Part shown: in pieces, positions 36,911 to 46,235 of the stretch
How the letters are laid out: each line of letters starts with the position of its first letter
Numbering within the stretch: the first letter of the stretch is position 1
DNA from: Candidatus Thiodiazotropha sp. LNASS1
Lineage (GTDB): Bacteria > Pseudomonadota > Gammaproteobacteria > Chromatiales > Chromatiaceae
Reading direction: 5' to 3'
NCBI RefSeq assembly: GCF_964212655.1
Contig: NZ_OZ156465.1
Span: 3,534,001-3,598,000, forward strand
Length of the DNA: 64,000 nt
Position numbers and translations under genes: made by a program
The notes under the pieces: model-generated
Databases searched by the model: none
What the model was told of the DNA's origin: nothing
Seen by the model: the letters and a program-made list of their open reading frames with translations, nothing else

Positions 36911-39529
36911 ATGAGTCAGGGAAAACGAATATCTGATCCGTTTCGTCTACTGTTCGGTCGTGAGAACAGTGCCATCTGGCTGGTTGCCGTCGTAGGTTTG
37001 AGTCTCTCGTTTGCCGCCATGTTGCTGATGCGGCAGCAACTGGAGGCACACAGCATGCTGGACTTTGAATGGGTTGCGCACAATCGTATCCGTGCCCTGA
37101 CGCATGGTATAGATAACAGCATGCTCGCAGTGACTACTCTTCGCGACCATGTCATAGCATCCGGCGAGGTCAAGGGTGAGGAGTTCCAACTGTTCGCCAG
37201 CTCCCTGCTGGATCGCTACCAGGGTGTTCAAGCGCTGATCTGGACGCCGCGGGTCAAAGGTACGGATCGGGATCGATTCGAAGCCTCAGTTACATCGGGC
37301 AGTAAAACCTTTCAAATTTCGGAAGGCGACGGACATTTCGAGCTGCTGCCAGCCGCTGAACGGACAGAATATTTTCCAGTGAGCCATGTCGCCCCTGAGA
37401 ACAATGGCACCATACCGTCCGGGTTTGACCTGGGGTCGATACCCAAATTTGCTGACGCCTTGTCACGCGCCAGAGATCTGGGACGGATGGAAGCGAGCGG
37501 AAGAATCGCATACCCGGTGTCACAGGATGGCGTTGAGTACGGTTTCATGGTCGCCAGTCCGGTGTACGCTGAAGGTGAAGCAACTGATACGGTAAGCCAA
37601 CGCCGTGCAAACCTGAGTGGATTCTTAGTTGGTTTTTTTCGCCTTGCCAGTCTGACCAATGCCGCCATATCGTTACTGGAACCACGGGGCGTTGAGATCT
37701 TGATTCTGGATGAATCGGCTCCGGCAGCTGAACAATTTTTGCATTTTTACACCAGCCGACTCTCCCCCAGGCGAATCGGGGTTGACGAGTATGAGGGTTG
37801 GATGAATGATCCGGATGAGGCGAAGGTCATGGAACGCGTGCGGATCGCCGATCGTGTGTTGGCGATCGTCTGCGGCCGAACCAATATGTTCCGCAGTGCC
37901 GAGGCATTTCAGGAAGGCCCCTGGATGGTGTTGATAGCGGGATTGCTGTTTACCATGTTGTTGGCATTCTATCTGGCCAGAATACGCGAGAATATCCGAC
38001 AGCGCTCGGCCATGGAACTGCAATTGGTCGAGCGGGAGGAGTTGTTCCGGCAAATGACAGAGACAGTGGACGAGGCGTTCTGGTCCACGGCGGTGAATGA
38101 AGGCAGATTGCTCTATCTCAGTCCCACCTACGGCAGGATGCTGGGTATCGCCAGTGATATCAAACGCCAATCCTTACTCGATGCGGCCTATCCCGAAGAT
38201 CGGATGAAATTAAGTGAGGCGCTGCTACGTATCAGCCGCGAGGGTGGCGATGTTGAGGTCACACACCGGATTCAACGTGCAGATGGTACCCTGCGATGGG
38301 TGCGAACGCGGGGATTTGCTGTGCGCGACATGGATGATCGGATTTACCGCCTGGTAGGCTTCATCGAGGATATTACCGAGCGAAAGCTGGCTGACGAGGC
38401 GCTGCGCGAATCCGAAGCCAAGTTGAGAGATCTGTTTCAGCAGACACCTGATATCATTATGACCGTCGATCGCAAGGGTAAGATCCTATTGATGAACCGG
38501 TCGATTCCGGCACTGCCGGCAGAGAGGGCGGTTGGGCGAAACTCCCTGGCACTGATGCCGAGAGATTTTCGTAAATGGTTCCGCAAAGCGTTGAAAAAGG
38601 TGTTCCGCAAGGGAAGTACCCGGCAATTTCAATATTCGGCAGACGATGGCACCTATTGGGAGGGGCGTATTGTACCCATATCCAGTAGCGAGGGTGCAGT
38701 GACGGCCGCGATGGTTATCGCCGGTGATGTCACGGAAAAGCGCAATCTGGAGGCTCAGGCTTTGCGTAACGCCCGTCTCGCCTCCATCGGTGTGCTGGCT
38801 GCCGGTGTGGCGCATGAGATTAACAACCCCAACAACGCGATACAGTTCAACGCGTCATTGATTTCACGGGGTTGGCAGGATATCACACCCATATTGAACG
38901 AATATTATGAGACGCATGGCAATTTTGCGTTGGGCGGTATGCCTTTCTCAGAGGCCAGGGAGAGTTTTCAACAACTCCTTGCGGGAATAACCGGTAACTC
39001 AGACCGCATTCGTCGCATCGTGCAAAACTTAAAGCACATGTCCCGGCAAGATGCTGGTGAGCTCACCGAAAAGGTGGATATCCAGCAGGTCCTGGAGGAG
39101 ACAGTTATGATTCTCCACAATCAGATCCAGAAGTTCACCGATAACTGTTCCACGGATATACCGGACGACCTGCCTCCGGTGCAGGGTAATTCACAGCAAC
39201 TCGAACAAGTATTCATCAATGTTTTATTGAATGCGTTGCAGGCTCTGCCCGATCGAAGCAAACGAGTGAATATCGAGACCGGCTACGATAGTGACGAGAG
39301 TGAATTATGGGTGGCTGTCCATGATCAGGGTCGGGGCATATCGGAAAGGGACCTGAGTAAATTGACTGAACCCTTTTTCACCACTCGGACAGACGCCGGC
39401 GGTACCGGTCTGGGCCTGTCCATTTCACGCTCAATTGTGGAGCGGCATGGTGGCAGTATGGGTTTCGAATCGGTATTGGGTGAAGGGACCTGTGTGACAA
39501 TCCGCTTCCCGGTCATTCAGAAGGCATGA
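36911..39529 (+). CDS. Hybrid-free sensor histidine kinase (CHASE-PAS-PAS-HisKA-HATPase)
   Basis: This 872-residue membrane kinase has TM1 (about 22-40), a periplasmic CHASE domain (about 70-300, with VQALIWTPRV and GYAYP-like ASGRIAYPVSQDG) and TM2 (about 338-358). Two PAS domains follow (about 375-500, including the ITERKLADEALRESE linker, and about 505-625). The phospho-acceptor motif GVAHEINNPNNAIQFN lies near residue 635, and the ATPase has N-box VFINVLLNALQALP, GRGIS and GTGLGLSISRSIVERHGG. It has no receiver domain. The partner regulator gene follows 12 bases downstream. CHASE domains bind small extracellular ligands, but this one is unknown. Confidence 0.92.
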   Translation: MSQGKRISDPFRLLFGRENSAIWLVAVVGLSLSFAAMLLMRQQLEAHSMLDFEWVAHNRIRALTHGIDNSMLAVTTLRDHVIASGEVKGEEFQLFASSLLDRYQGVQALIWTPRVKGTDRDRFEASVTSGSKTFQISEGDGHFELLPAAERTEYFPVSHVAPENNGTIPSGFDLGSIPKFADALSRARDLGRMEASGRIAYPVSQDGVEYGFMVASPVYAEGEATDTVSQRRANLSGFLVGFFRLASLTNAAISLLEPRGVEILILDESAPAAEQFLHFYTSRLSPRRIGVDEYEGWMNDPDEAKVMERVRIADRVLAIVCGRTNMFRSAEAFQEGPWMVLIAGLLFTMLLAFYLARIRENIRQRSAMELQLVEREELFRQMTETVDEAFWSTAVNEGRLLYLSPTYGRMLGIASDIKRQSLLDAAYPEDRMKLSEALLRISREGGDVEVTHRIQRADGTLRWVRTRGFAVRDMDDRIYRLVGFIEDITERKLADEALRESEAKLRDLFQQTPDIIMTVDRKGKILLMNRSIPALPAERAVGRNSLALMPRDFRKWFRKALKKVFRKGSTRQFQYSADDGTYWEGRIVPISSSEGAVTAAMVIAGDVTEKRNLEAQALRNARLASIGVLAAGVAHEINNPNNAIQFNASLISRGWQDITPILNEYYETHGNFALGGMPFSEARESFQQLLAGITGNSDRIRRIVQNLKHMSRQDAGELTEKVDIQQVLEETVMILHNQIQKFTDNCSTDIPDDLPPVQGNSQQLEQVFINVLLNALQALPDRSKRVNIETGYDSDESELWVAVHDQGRGISERDLSKLTEPFFTTRTDAGGTGLGLSISRSIVERHGGSMGFESVLGEGTCVTIRFPVIQKA

Positions 39530-39541
39530 GGGTACAACAAG

Positions 39542-40945
39542 ATGGAGCATGAATCGAAGATGGCTTTCCCGGTTGTACTGGTGGACGATGAATCCAGTGT
39601 ACTGTTCAGTTCCAAGATGATTCTGCAAAGTGCGGGTATCAAGGAGGTACTTACGCTCGGGGATAGCCGGGAATTGATGCCATTGCTGGCTGAGCAGGAT
39701 GTGGCGGTGGTGGTATTGGATTTGTTCATGCCTTATCTGTCCGGTACACAGTTGCTGCCGGAGGTCGTCAGAGAGCATCCAGAGCTTCCGGTAATCGTCA
39801 TGACCGCAACCCAGGAAGTGGAGACTGCGGTTGCCTGTATGAAAGGGGGAGGTTTTGACTACCTTGTAAAACCGGTGGAGGAGAATCGCTTCGTCTCGAG
39901 TGTGAAGCATGCCATGGAAGTCAGGGCTTTACGCCAACAGGTGAGTGCCCTCAGACGCAGTCTGATGACGGATCAGCTGGAGCATGGGGAGGTATTTTCC
40001 AATATTGTTACAGTCAGTCGGAAAATGCGCTCTCTATTCCAGTATTTGGAGGCTATCGCAGTCTCTACGGAGCCTGTGCTTATTTCGGGTGAGACAGGCA
40101 CCGGCAAGGAACTGCTGGCAAAGGCCATTCACCGGTTGAGTCATTGCAAAGGCGCCTTTGTTCCGGTCAATGCGGCTGGACTGGATGACACTCTGTTTTC
40201 GGATACCTTGTTCGGTCATCGCAAAGGCGCGTTCTCCGGAGCGGACACAACTCGAGAAGGCATGGTTGCCAAAGCAGAGGGCGGCACCCTTTTTCTTGAC
40301 GAAATAGGTGATCTGACAAACGCCTCCCAGGTTAAGCTGCTGCGGCTTCTGCAGGAGCGACGCTACTATCCTCTGGGTTCGGATATGGCTAAGGTTTGTA
40401 ACACCAGGATCCTATGTGCGACCAACCGCAATCTGAATGAACGCATGTCTGCCGAGTCATTTCGCTCCGACCTCTACTACCGTCTTAGCGTGCATCAAGT
40501 GGAGATACCGCCATTACGTGAGCGCGAAGAGGATATTCCTGCACTGGTGGCCTACTTTATCTCAGAGGCCGCTGATTCCCTGGGAAAAGGCGCGCCTGAA
40601 GCGAGCCCTGAATTGTTGACTCTACTTGCGAACTATCATTTTCCGGGCAATATCCGAGAGTTAAGGGCGATGGTCTTCGATGCGGTGGCGCGCCATAAAT
40701 CGGGTCATGTGCTTGGGATAGAGAGTTTCCGCAACACGGTCAAGTTACAGCAGGTGGCTACTGAAGAGAGACAGGATGAGATTGCCGCCGTGGAAGGGCG
40801 ATTTCCAACCCTGAAAGAGGCAGAGCAGTTGCACATTGAGAAAGCGCTGGATCGGGCGGGGGGAAATCAGGGTACCGCCGCCGCCCTGTTGGGTATTTCA
40901 CGACCCGCTCTAAACAGACGCTTGGCTCGCATGCGGGCACGCTGA
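39542..40945 (+). CDS. NtrC-family sigma-54-dependent response regulator
   Basis: This 467-residue regulator pairs with the preceding kinase. The receiver domain (about 10-125) has VVLVDDESS and the phospho-acceptor in [13 protein letters not shown]. The AAA+ domain (about 160-385) has Walker A GETGTGKE, Walker [12 protein letters not shown] and the sigma-54 contact loop GAFSGA, a Thr-to-Ser variant of GAFTGA. A Fis-type helix-turn-helix ends the protein ([20 protein letters not shown]). GAGGGT precedes the ATG. It should activate sigma-54 promoters, but its targets are not apparent here. Confidence 0.94.
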   Translation: MEHESKMAFPVVLVDDESSVLFSSKMILQSAGIKEVLTLGDSRELMPLLAEQDVAVVVLDLFMPYLSGTQLLPEVVREHPELPVIVMTATQEVETAVACMKGGGFDYLVKPVEENRFVSSVKHAMEVRALRQQVSALRRSLMTDQLEHGEVFSNIVTVSRKMRSLFQYLEAIAVSTEPVLISGETGTGKELLAKAIHRLSHCKGAFVPVNAAGLDDTLFSDTLFGHRKGAFSGADTTREGMVAKAEGGTLFLDEIGDLTNASQVKLLRLLQERRYYPLGSDMAKVCNTRILCATNRNLNERMSAESFRSDLYYRLSVHQVEIPPLREREEDIPALVAYFISEAADSLGKGAPEASPELLTLLANYHFPGNIRELRAMVFDAVARHKSGHVLGIESFRNTVKLQQVATEERQDEIAAVEGRFPTLKEAEQLHIEKALDRAGGNQGTAAALLGISRPALNRRLARMRAR

Positions 40946-40951
40946 TTTGAG

Positions 40952-40987
40952 GGCTGTCAATATGAAATGTTGTTACCGGTAACAGCC
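40952..40987. terminator. Inverted repeats between convergent transcription units
   Basis: GGCTGT (40952-40957) can pair with ACAGCC (40982-40987). Within the right part lies the perfect 14-bp palindrome TGTTACCGGTAACA (40971-40984). The position, seven bases after the regulator stop and next to the stop of the convergent small gene, suits a shared terminator, though no T run follows. Confidence 0.4.
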
Positions 40988-40988
40988 A

Positions 40989-41102
40989 CTAGATCAGGCT
41001 CAGTATCGCAACGATGGAAAAAATGCCGATGATAAACAGCATTGGCATCAAAAAGAAACTGAATGAAGGTTTGACCATTCCGGCATTGTTTCTAGACTGC
41101 AT
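40989..41102 (-). CDS. 37-residue single-span membrane microprotein
   Basis: This short frame encodes MQSRNNAGMVKPSFSFFLMP followed by MLFIIGIFSIVAILSLI. It comprises a polar N-terminus with two basic residues and a C-terminal hydrophobic helix of about 20 residues. A strong AAAGGAG lies six bases before the ATG, which is why I call it. No family is known to me. It probably inserts in the inner membrane with the N-terminus in the cytoplasm. Confidence 0.55.
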   Translation of the reverse strand: MQSRNNAGMVKPSFSFFLMPMLFIIGIFSIVAILSLI

Positions 41103-41170
41103 ATTTCGCTCCTTTAAAATAGTGTCATTGTATATGGCATGCTATGGCTGACGGGGTGAGTGTAAGTACG

Positions 41171-41395
41171 CTATGCGTTGAGCATGCTGTAGACTTTATT
41201 TGCCGCATCCAGCTCCTTCTTCAGCTTTTTACGATTCGTCGTTGAACTCTCCCTGGTCAGTTTCTTTCGCAGTTTTTGTTTCTCCGCCTTGACTTGGCTG
41301 AGATAGCACTTCAGTTTTTTCCGTTGTTTTTCCCGCTTTTTCTCAACGGTGTCTAGAAGGAAGTTTATTTCTTTAACCAACTCTTGATGTTTCAT
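41171..41395 (-). CDS. Small lysine-rich coiled-coil protein
   Basis: This 74-residue protein is highly basic and predicted to be one long helix or coiled coil (KKREKQRKKLKCYLSQVKAE, then KQKLRKKL and NRKKLKKELDAANK). AGGA lies upstream of the ATG at 41395, giving MKHQELVKEIN; the longer frame lacks a ribosome-binding site. The charge suggests nucleic-acid binding or interaction with acidic partners. I do not recognise a family. It is encoded upstream of the membrane microprotein on the same strand. Confidence 0.6.
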   Translation of the reverse strand: MKHQELVKEINFLLDTVEKKREKQRKKLKCYLSQVKAEKQKLRKKLTRESSTTNRKKLKKELDAANKVYSMLNA

Positions 41396-41680
41396 TGATT
41401 TCCTTTGCCTCCACATAGGGATTTGAATGCTATCTACATTACTCACACGCATGAATAGTGCCAACCAGATGGATTTGTGATTAGCGGTTGAAAATCAGAT
41501 AGATAGGGTGATTTATAGAAACAGGGGAGGCAAATGATAGGTGTAACAAGATGAACGCACTTCCCTGCTGTCGTCAGGTCTATATTGCTATAGGTCTTGT
41601 AGATCAGAAGGTTATAATGCCTTATTCGTCATACTGTACGGCATGTAACAGGTTAAAATGTTACACCCCCCTTGATGACA
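41396..41680. other. Intergenic region, no gene recognised
   Basis: This gap separates the basic coiled-coil gene from the stop of the ThiF-like gene, both minus strand. It presumably holds the promoter for the two small genes. Confidence 0.4.
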
Positions 41681-42538
41681 TCATCCCAGTAATCGCCTTT
41701 CACCCAACCAGATGGCAAGGCGTTGCAGAGGGTGGCGATTCCCGCCGGGTCGCCAGGTACGGCGTAATCGGTTTTGGTAAGCATCGAACTGGAGACCCCA
41801 TGGTGCGGCCAGGACCTTCCCTCTACCGAGTAGGATTTTCAATACCTGGGTTGCGGCAAGGCCCGCGCACAATTCGCATCCCATTGGTGTGGAAGGCCCC
41901 TTTTTGGCCACCAGGTCAATCCGTTCGGGTAATACCAGAGAGGTGGCGTGAAGTGCGGCTGGCGCCAGGCCGACGAGAAAGTGCAGATATTGCTGATACT
42001 CGCCTTTTCCTTCCAGCTGAAAGTACGCTTCAAAGTTCATTCCATCAGGCAAAAAATTGAGCAATGCCGATCCCATCCCCAGAGGTGCAGCGGTGACTGC
42101 AGGGATCTTCATCCGATCACAGGCGGAAAAAAGAGCCCGTCTCGCTTCGAGGGCAAAGAAATCAAGTCCATCCAGATAGAGATCACAATCACTGAGAAAG
42201 TACTCTGCCCGGGCAGGTTCCACTCCCCGCTGGAACTGATTGATATCGAGTTCGGGATTGATCGACAGGGCCATTTCCAGCAGTACATCGAGCTTGGGTC
42301 GGCCAATCGTTGTCAGGTTGGCGCCCGCCTGGCGATTGAAATTCTCGATTGCAAAGGTATCGAAGTCAGCCAGATTGAAGCCCCCCACGCCAAGCCGGGT
42401 CAGGGTCAAAAGATGGCTGCCCCCCACCCCTCCCAATCCGGCAATGGCGACTCGGGAGTTGCGCAGTCGCTGCAGCTCCGACTCCGTTACCCAGCCGGTG
42501 GTACGTGAAAATGCCTTATGGAAATCAAACTGGATCAT
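41681..42538 (-). CDS. ThiF/HesA/MoeB-family (E1-like) adenylyltransferase
   Basis: This 285-residue protein has the E1-like Rossmann nucleotide-binding loop (VAIAGLGGVGGSHLLTLTRL, Gly-rich motif at residues 34-40) and the following acidic/Arg segment DFDTFAIENFNRQAGA. DLYLDGLDFFALEARRALF is the conserved Asp region. A cysteine pair is seen in TPMGCELCAGLAATQ. The family adenylates C-terminal carboxylates of ubiquitin-like carriers or, in divergent members, other carboxylates. It overlaps the end of the N-acyltransferase gene by 14 bases, so the two act together. No ubiquitin-like carrier or thiamin/molybdopterin gene lies nearby, which argues against a housekeeping role. An upstream GTG at 42595 is an alternative start. 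Confidence 0.82.
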   Translation of the reverse strand: MIQFDFHKAFSRTTGWVTESELQRLRNSRVAIAGLGGVGGSHLLTLTRLGVGGFNLADFDTFAIENFNRQAGANLTTIGRPKLDVLLEMALSINPELDINQFQRGVEPARAEYFLSDCDLYLDGLDFFALEARRALFSACDRMKIPAVTAAPLGMGSALLNFLPDGMNFEAYFQLEGKGEYQQYLHFLVGLAPAALHATSLVLPERIDLVAKKGPSTPMGCELCAGLAATQVLKILLGRGKVLAAPWGLQFDAYQNRLRRTWRPGGNRHPLQRLAIWLGERRLLG

Positions 42539-43295
42539 TGTACTGCCGATCGTCCATTTGCGATTTTCCCTGCCATGACTGGCTATCCAATTCACTACGA
42601 ATTAAATCGTATAGCGTTAAGATTTGGGGGTTCATGTGACATGTCAGATCACTGCGTGGCAACTCATACAGCGCTCGCTCGCCTTTCAGCTCAAAGGTGG
42701 AGCTGATCTGCCTGAACAGTAATCCATAACGTTTCAGATGGCGTTGCAATCTCGGTTCCATCACCACCAGGGCGAAATCGAGCTTGCAGATATCCACCAT
42801 GGCGATGGCCGAAAGATAGAGACCGATGGAGATGTTGGGGAAATTGCGCCGTTCATCCTTGGTAAAAAGTGTAGGATTATGACTGCCGAGGATAAAAGGT
42901 TTACCGGCCTCATTGGCCCGCCGGCGAAAACAGCTCGGTACCGCCAGGCGGGATATCTCCCCAACTTTGCTCTGGGTAAGGCGACTCAGATTATCACTCC
43001 CGGTGATATCGATGTCGTGGAGCTGACAGGGCAGGCGGGCCTGCCTGTTGCCGGCCGGTGGTACTACCAGACGTACGCAACCGGCGATATCCCCCGTCCG
43101 TTTGTGCTCCAATAGGCAGTGATGTGCGTAGTTGTCACATTCATCACGCTCGAGACGACTCTCATTCAACGGTTCCCAGCCCAGTTCCTCGGCATAGACC
43201 TGATAACGAATGCTATAGCTGAATCGCCTTTGGTGGTGTGTTGCTGCGTAACGGGGATAAAAGTAGATCGAAAAATTCCTTGCCAGGTTATCCAT
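42525..43295 (-). CDS. PEP-CTERM/exosortase-associated (FeeM-like) N-acyltransferase
   Basis: This 256-residue GNAT-fold protein resembles the acyltransferases annotated next to exosortase systems and the long-chain N-acyl amino acid synthase FeeM. Characteristic segments are FSYSIRYQVYAEELGWEPLN, DNYAHHCLLEHKRTGDIAGC followed by VRLVVPP, and VGEISRLAVPSCFRRRANE. The fold is shared with acyl-homoserine-lactone synthases and uses an acyl-ACP donor. No exosortase or PEP-CTERM substrate gene lies in the window. Its gene overlaps the ThiF-like gene, which suggests a two-enzyme pathway making an acylated small molecule. Confidence 0.85.
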   Translation of the reverse strand: MDNLARNFSIYFYPRYAATHHQRRFSYSIRYQVYAEELGWEPLNESRLERDECDNYAHHCLLEHKRTGDIAGCVRLVVPPAGNRQARLPCQLHDIDITGSDNLSRLTQSKVGEISRLAVPSCFRRRANEAGKPFILGSHNPTLFTKDERRNFPNISIGLYLSAIAMVDICKLDFALVVMEPRLQRHLKRYGLLFRQISSTFELKGERALYELPRSDLTCHMNPQILTLYDLIRSELDSQSWQGKSQMDDRQYNDPV

Positions 43296-43689
43296 TCCTA
43301 TCTCCCTGATATAGTACTAATGCCGGATATAAGGTTATGGCATGATTTCCTGATGGCGCTCAGTCTCAACAGACTATCGAAATAGTGTGATTGATCCGCT
43401 GCAGTTGCCATGTGAGACAGGCAGTAGTCCTATAAACATAGTCAGTCTCCGGAGAAGAGACAAATGTTTCAGATCGCTTGGAAACCCGAACTGCAGCAAA
43501 GAATTGCTTTGTCCCGGATCCATACCCTTTCCTCAGGCTGTGGACAGGTTTGAGAATGGTGCTGTGTGCGGTAATTGACCTGGATCACGGTTTGCTCTTT
43601 TGATTGTTAATTAAATGTTACATTGAGCGCTATATTTACGTCCACATTGGTGTCGGAAGATATAGGGATGTGGTAGGGATGCAGTAGAC
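43296..43689. other. Intergenic region between divergent genes
   Basis: This region separates the acyltransferase (minus) from the diguanylate cyclase (plus) and should hold both promoters. A plus-strand 63-residue frame here has no ribosome-binding site or protein-like composition and was not called. Confidence 0.4.
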
Positions 43690-44883
43690 ATGAAGTACTT
43701 AATAAAGATGTATATATCACTGATCGAGTCATTAGGAATTTACACCACGGATCAGCTCTATGAGTTGATCAGCACCAAACAGCACGGAATGCCCATCTCC
43801 CGTCATCGTGCTGCGGTCATGCAGAGTCGCATTTTTTTCTTCAGTGTGATTTTTGCGGTATTGGTGCCCGCCTGGTCGGTAATCGATATCCTCTATCTGC
43901 CCCAAGCGCTGTGGAGTGAATTATTGCTGATCCGTTTACTGGCTGCCGCCAGCTTCGCAATCATTGCCTGGCAAACCCGCAGAGAACCCAATCTCAAGCT
44001 GGCCCGCATGCTGCTTGCCGCCATGTTGGCGATAACGCCACTTTTCTACCTCCTCTCGGATCAGATCATTGCAGATCAACAACTCGGCGGAACGGCCATG
44101 ATACTGGCGGAAGTCTATGCCCTGCTACCCTTTGTCATGGTGGCTGGTCTGACACTGTTTCCATTGACTATATCTGAGTTTCTCAGCTATGCCGTGCCGA
44201 TCTTCCTGGTGGTGGTTTACTCCGTCTATCCGGAGAACCCGGCTGAGATTGCCGAAGCCGTCTCAACGCTCTGGCTGCTGATACTGTTGCTGGGTGTCGG
44301 CCTGTTTGCCTCAATGACCCAGCTTCGCTACATGCTGTCGCAGGTCAGTCATGCCAGTTACGATATCCTGACAGGCATGCTCTCCCGTCGTGCCGGCATC
44401 GAGATACTCGAATTGCAGTTTCGTCTGGCGCTGATGAGTGAAAAACCCCTGTCCATCCTCTATTTTGATCTGGATAATTTCAAGGCAATCAACGACACTT
44501 ACGGCCATGATACGGGTGATACCGTATTGAGAGTCGCCTCCCGGCAGATTCGCGATACGGTGAGAAAAGGGGATAGTGTCATTCGCTGGGGCGGTGAAGA
44601 ATTCATTGTCGTACTCCCCACTGCCGATCATAAAGAGGCAAACGATGTCATTACACGGATTATGCTGGCCGGTCTCGGTAATCGACCGGATGGCTCACCC
44701 GTCACCGCCAGCATCGGTATAGCTGAAGTTCAGCAGGACAGATTAAAAGACTGGAAATCCCAGGTCGAATTGGCGGATCATCGCATGTATACCGCCAAAT
44801 CCAACGGCAGGGCACGCTGCGTTGGGGTCGGTGGGCATTCGACGGAGTGGGTGACGGCCCTGGAGCAGTCCGCTGGTTTTTAA
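43690..44883 (+). CDS. Membrane diguanylate cyclase
   Basis: This 397-residue inner-membrane protein has about six hydrophobic helices between residues 45 and 215, then a GGDEF domain (about 225-385). The active-site signature is WGGEEF, and the inhibitory I-site RKGD lies five residues upstream (RKGDSVIRW), so both activity and product feedback are expected. FDLDNFKAINDTYGHDTGD supplies the metal-binding Asp. It converts two GTP into c-di-GMP. The sensory role of the membrane part is unknown. Confidence 0.93.
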   Translation: MKYLIKMYISLIESLGIYTTDQLYELISTKQHGMPISRHRAAVMQSRIFFFSVIFAVLVPAWSVIDILYLPQALWSELLLIRLLAAASFAIIAWQTRREPNLKLARMLLAAMLAITPLFYLLSDQIIADQQLGGTAMILAEVYALLPFVMVAGLTLFPLTISEFLSYAVPIFLVVVYSVYPENPAEIAEAVSTLWLLILLLGVGLFASMTQLRYMLSQVSHASYDILTGMLSRRAGIEILELQFRLALMSEKPLSILYFDLDNFKAINDTYGHDTGDTVLRVASRQIRDTVRKGDSVIRWGGEEFIVVLPTADHKEANDVITRIMLAGLGNRPDGSPVTASIGIAEVQQDRLKDWKSQVELADHRMYTAKSNGRARCVGVGGHSTEWVTALEQSAGF

Positions 44884-45021
44884 TTGTCTGTCCAAGGCAG
44901 ATTCGTTTGTCTTCAATTTACACCTCCCCCGTGTCTAATGACGCTGGGTAGTCTGTCTATGAATCGATCTGCTTGTGTCAGTGGTCGGGATGAACCCTGT
45001 TGCCGTTGACGCTAACGGCCT

Positions 45022-46230
45022 TTAGTTCCTGGCCTCGATTTCGATTCCCTCCGCAATCTTGTCGCCAGGGTGCACAACCACGCGTTCACCGGTTGATAGT
45101 CCTGAAAGGACTTCAGCCTCCAAGCCGGTACGTTTCCCCAGTGTGACCCGGCGTTGTCTTGCTTTGCCTTCATGCTCCACGAATACCGCCCACTCATCGC
45201 CATTTCTGAACAAGGCGGTCAAGGGCAGTTTGAGCACACCGCTGCCGCGCCACAGGACAATGCGCACATCAACCTGATAGCCGTGGGCGATGCGCGACCA
45301 CGCTTCCTTCGGAGAGGTGAAATCGATGATCACATTCACCCGCTGCTCTTCGATGCCCAGGGCCGAGACCTTGGTGAAACCGAAGGGTTCCACCCGGCGT
45401 ACTTTACCCGCCAGATCGGTTTTACCCCCCCAGTTTTCTATGGTCACCTGTTGTCCGGGTTGAACCTTGACCGCATCTGAAGAGAGCAGATCAGCGACGA
45501 TCTCCAGTTCGGTTGGATCACCTATCTCCACCAGTGGTTCACCGGCGTTAACCACCCCCTCGCTCTTGTGCAGGATCTTCAGGATTCGGCCATCCACGGG
45601 TGCCTTGATCGGTACACATTGGCAAGCCTCAGAGTTGTTCCGTGTCTCAACGGGGGAGATCAGTTGTGCCCGCGCCCTTTCCAGTTCCGCCTGGCGTGCC
45701 TGGCGGGTGGCGATGGCAGTTTCCAATGCCGCCTGGCGGGTCTGGTGGGTGCGCTCCGCCGCCTCCAGCTCCCGTTCCGAGATCACGGCTTCCTGGCGCA
45801 GGCTGCGTGCCCGTTTCAGTTCACTGAGGGCGAACGCGAGTTCAACCCTGGCTTCCTTCACTGTCGCTTCGGCAAGTATCAGGTTCGCTTCGGCCGCGCG
45901 GATATCGGCCCTGGCCTGGGCTTCGCTACGAGGATCGAGCAGGGTCGGGTCGATGGGCTCGATCTCCGCTATCAGGGTCTCTGACGCGACGACTTCATCG
46001 CCTACTTCCGCATCGATACGCATTGCCCTGCCGCTGATCGGGGCCGACAACACGAACACGTCCTCTACCCGGGTCTCACCCTCTTCATCCACGGTCACCA
46101 CCAGTTCGCCGGGGCTCAGGGTGAGCAGATCCACCGGGATCGGTTTGGGGATGAAAGCCCATACCAGTGTGCCTATCAGGATCAGGCTCAGCAGGCTCCA
46201 TAACAGTATGCGTTTCCAATATGCGTTCAT
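45022..46230 (-). CDS. HlyD/MacA-type periplasmic adaptor of an ABC exporter
   Basis: This 402-residue adaptor has an N-terminal membrane anchor (ILLWSLLSLILIGTLVWAF), a biotinyl-lipoyl region (VFVLSAPISGRAMRIDAEVG), a long coiled-coil hairpin (about 110-210) and the returning half (CVPIKAPVDGRILKILHKSE). It is the third gene of an operon with an ATPase and an FtsX-type permease. An in-frame GTG at 46239 overlaps the permease stop; the ATG at 46230 was preferred. It would connect the permease to an outer-membrane channel not encoded here. Confidence 0.9.
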   Translation of the reverse strand: MNAYWKRILLWSLLSLILIGTLVWAFIPKPIPVDLLTLSPGELVVTVDEEGETRVEDVFVLSAPISGRAMRIDAEVGDEVVASETLIAEIEPIDPTLLDPRSEAQARADIRAAEANLILAEATVKEARVELAFALSELKRARSLRQEAVISERELEAAERTHQTRQAALETAIATRQARQAELERARAQLISPVETRNNSEACQCVPIKAPVDGRILKILHKSEGVVNAGEPLVEIGDPTELEIVADLLSSDAVKVQPGQQVTIENWGGKTDLAGKVRRVEPFGFTKVSALGIEEQRVNVIIDFTSPKEAWSRIAHGYQVDVRIVLWRGSGVLKLPLTALFRNGDEWAVFVEHEGKARQRRVTLGKRTGLEAEVLSGLSTGERVVVHPGDKIAEGIEIEARN

Positions 46231-46235
46231 GTCTC

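Noticed and set aside
41551-42060. 169-residue plus-strand frame
   Set aside because: It is antisense to the ThiF-like gene and Pro/Arg-rich, with no homology I recognise.
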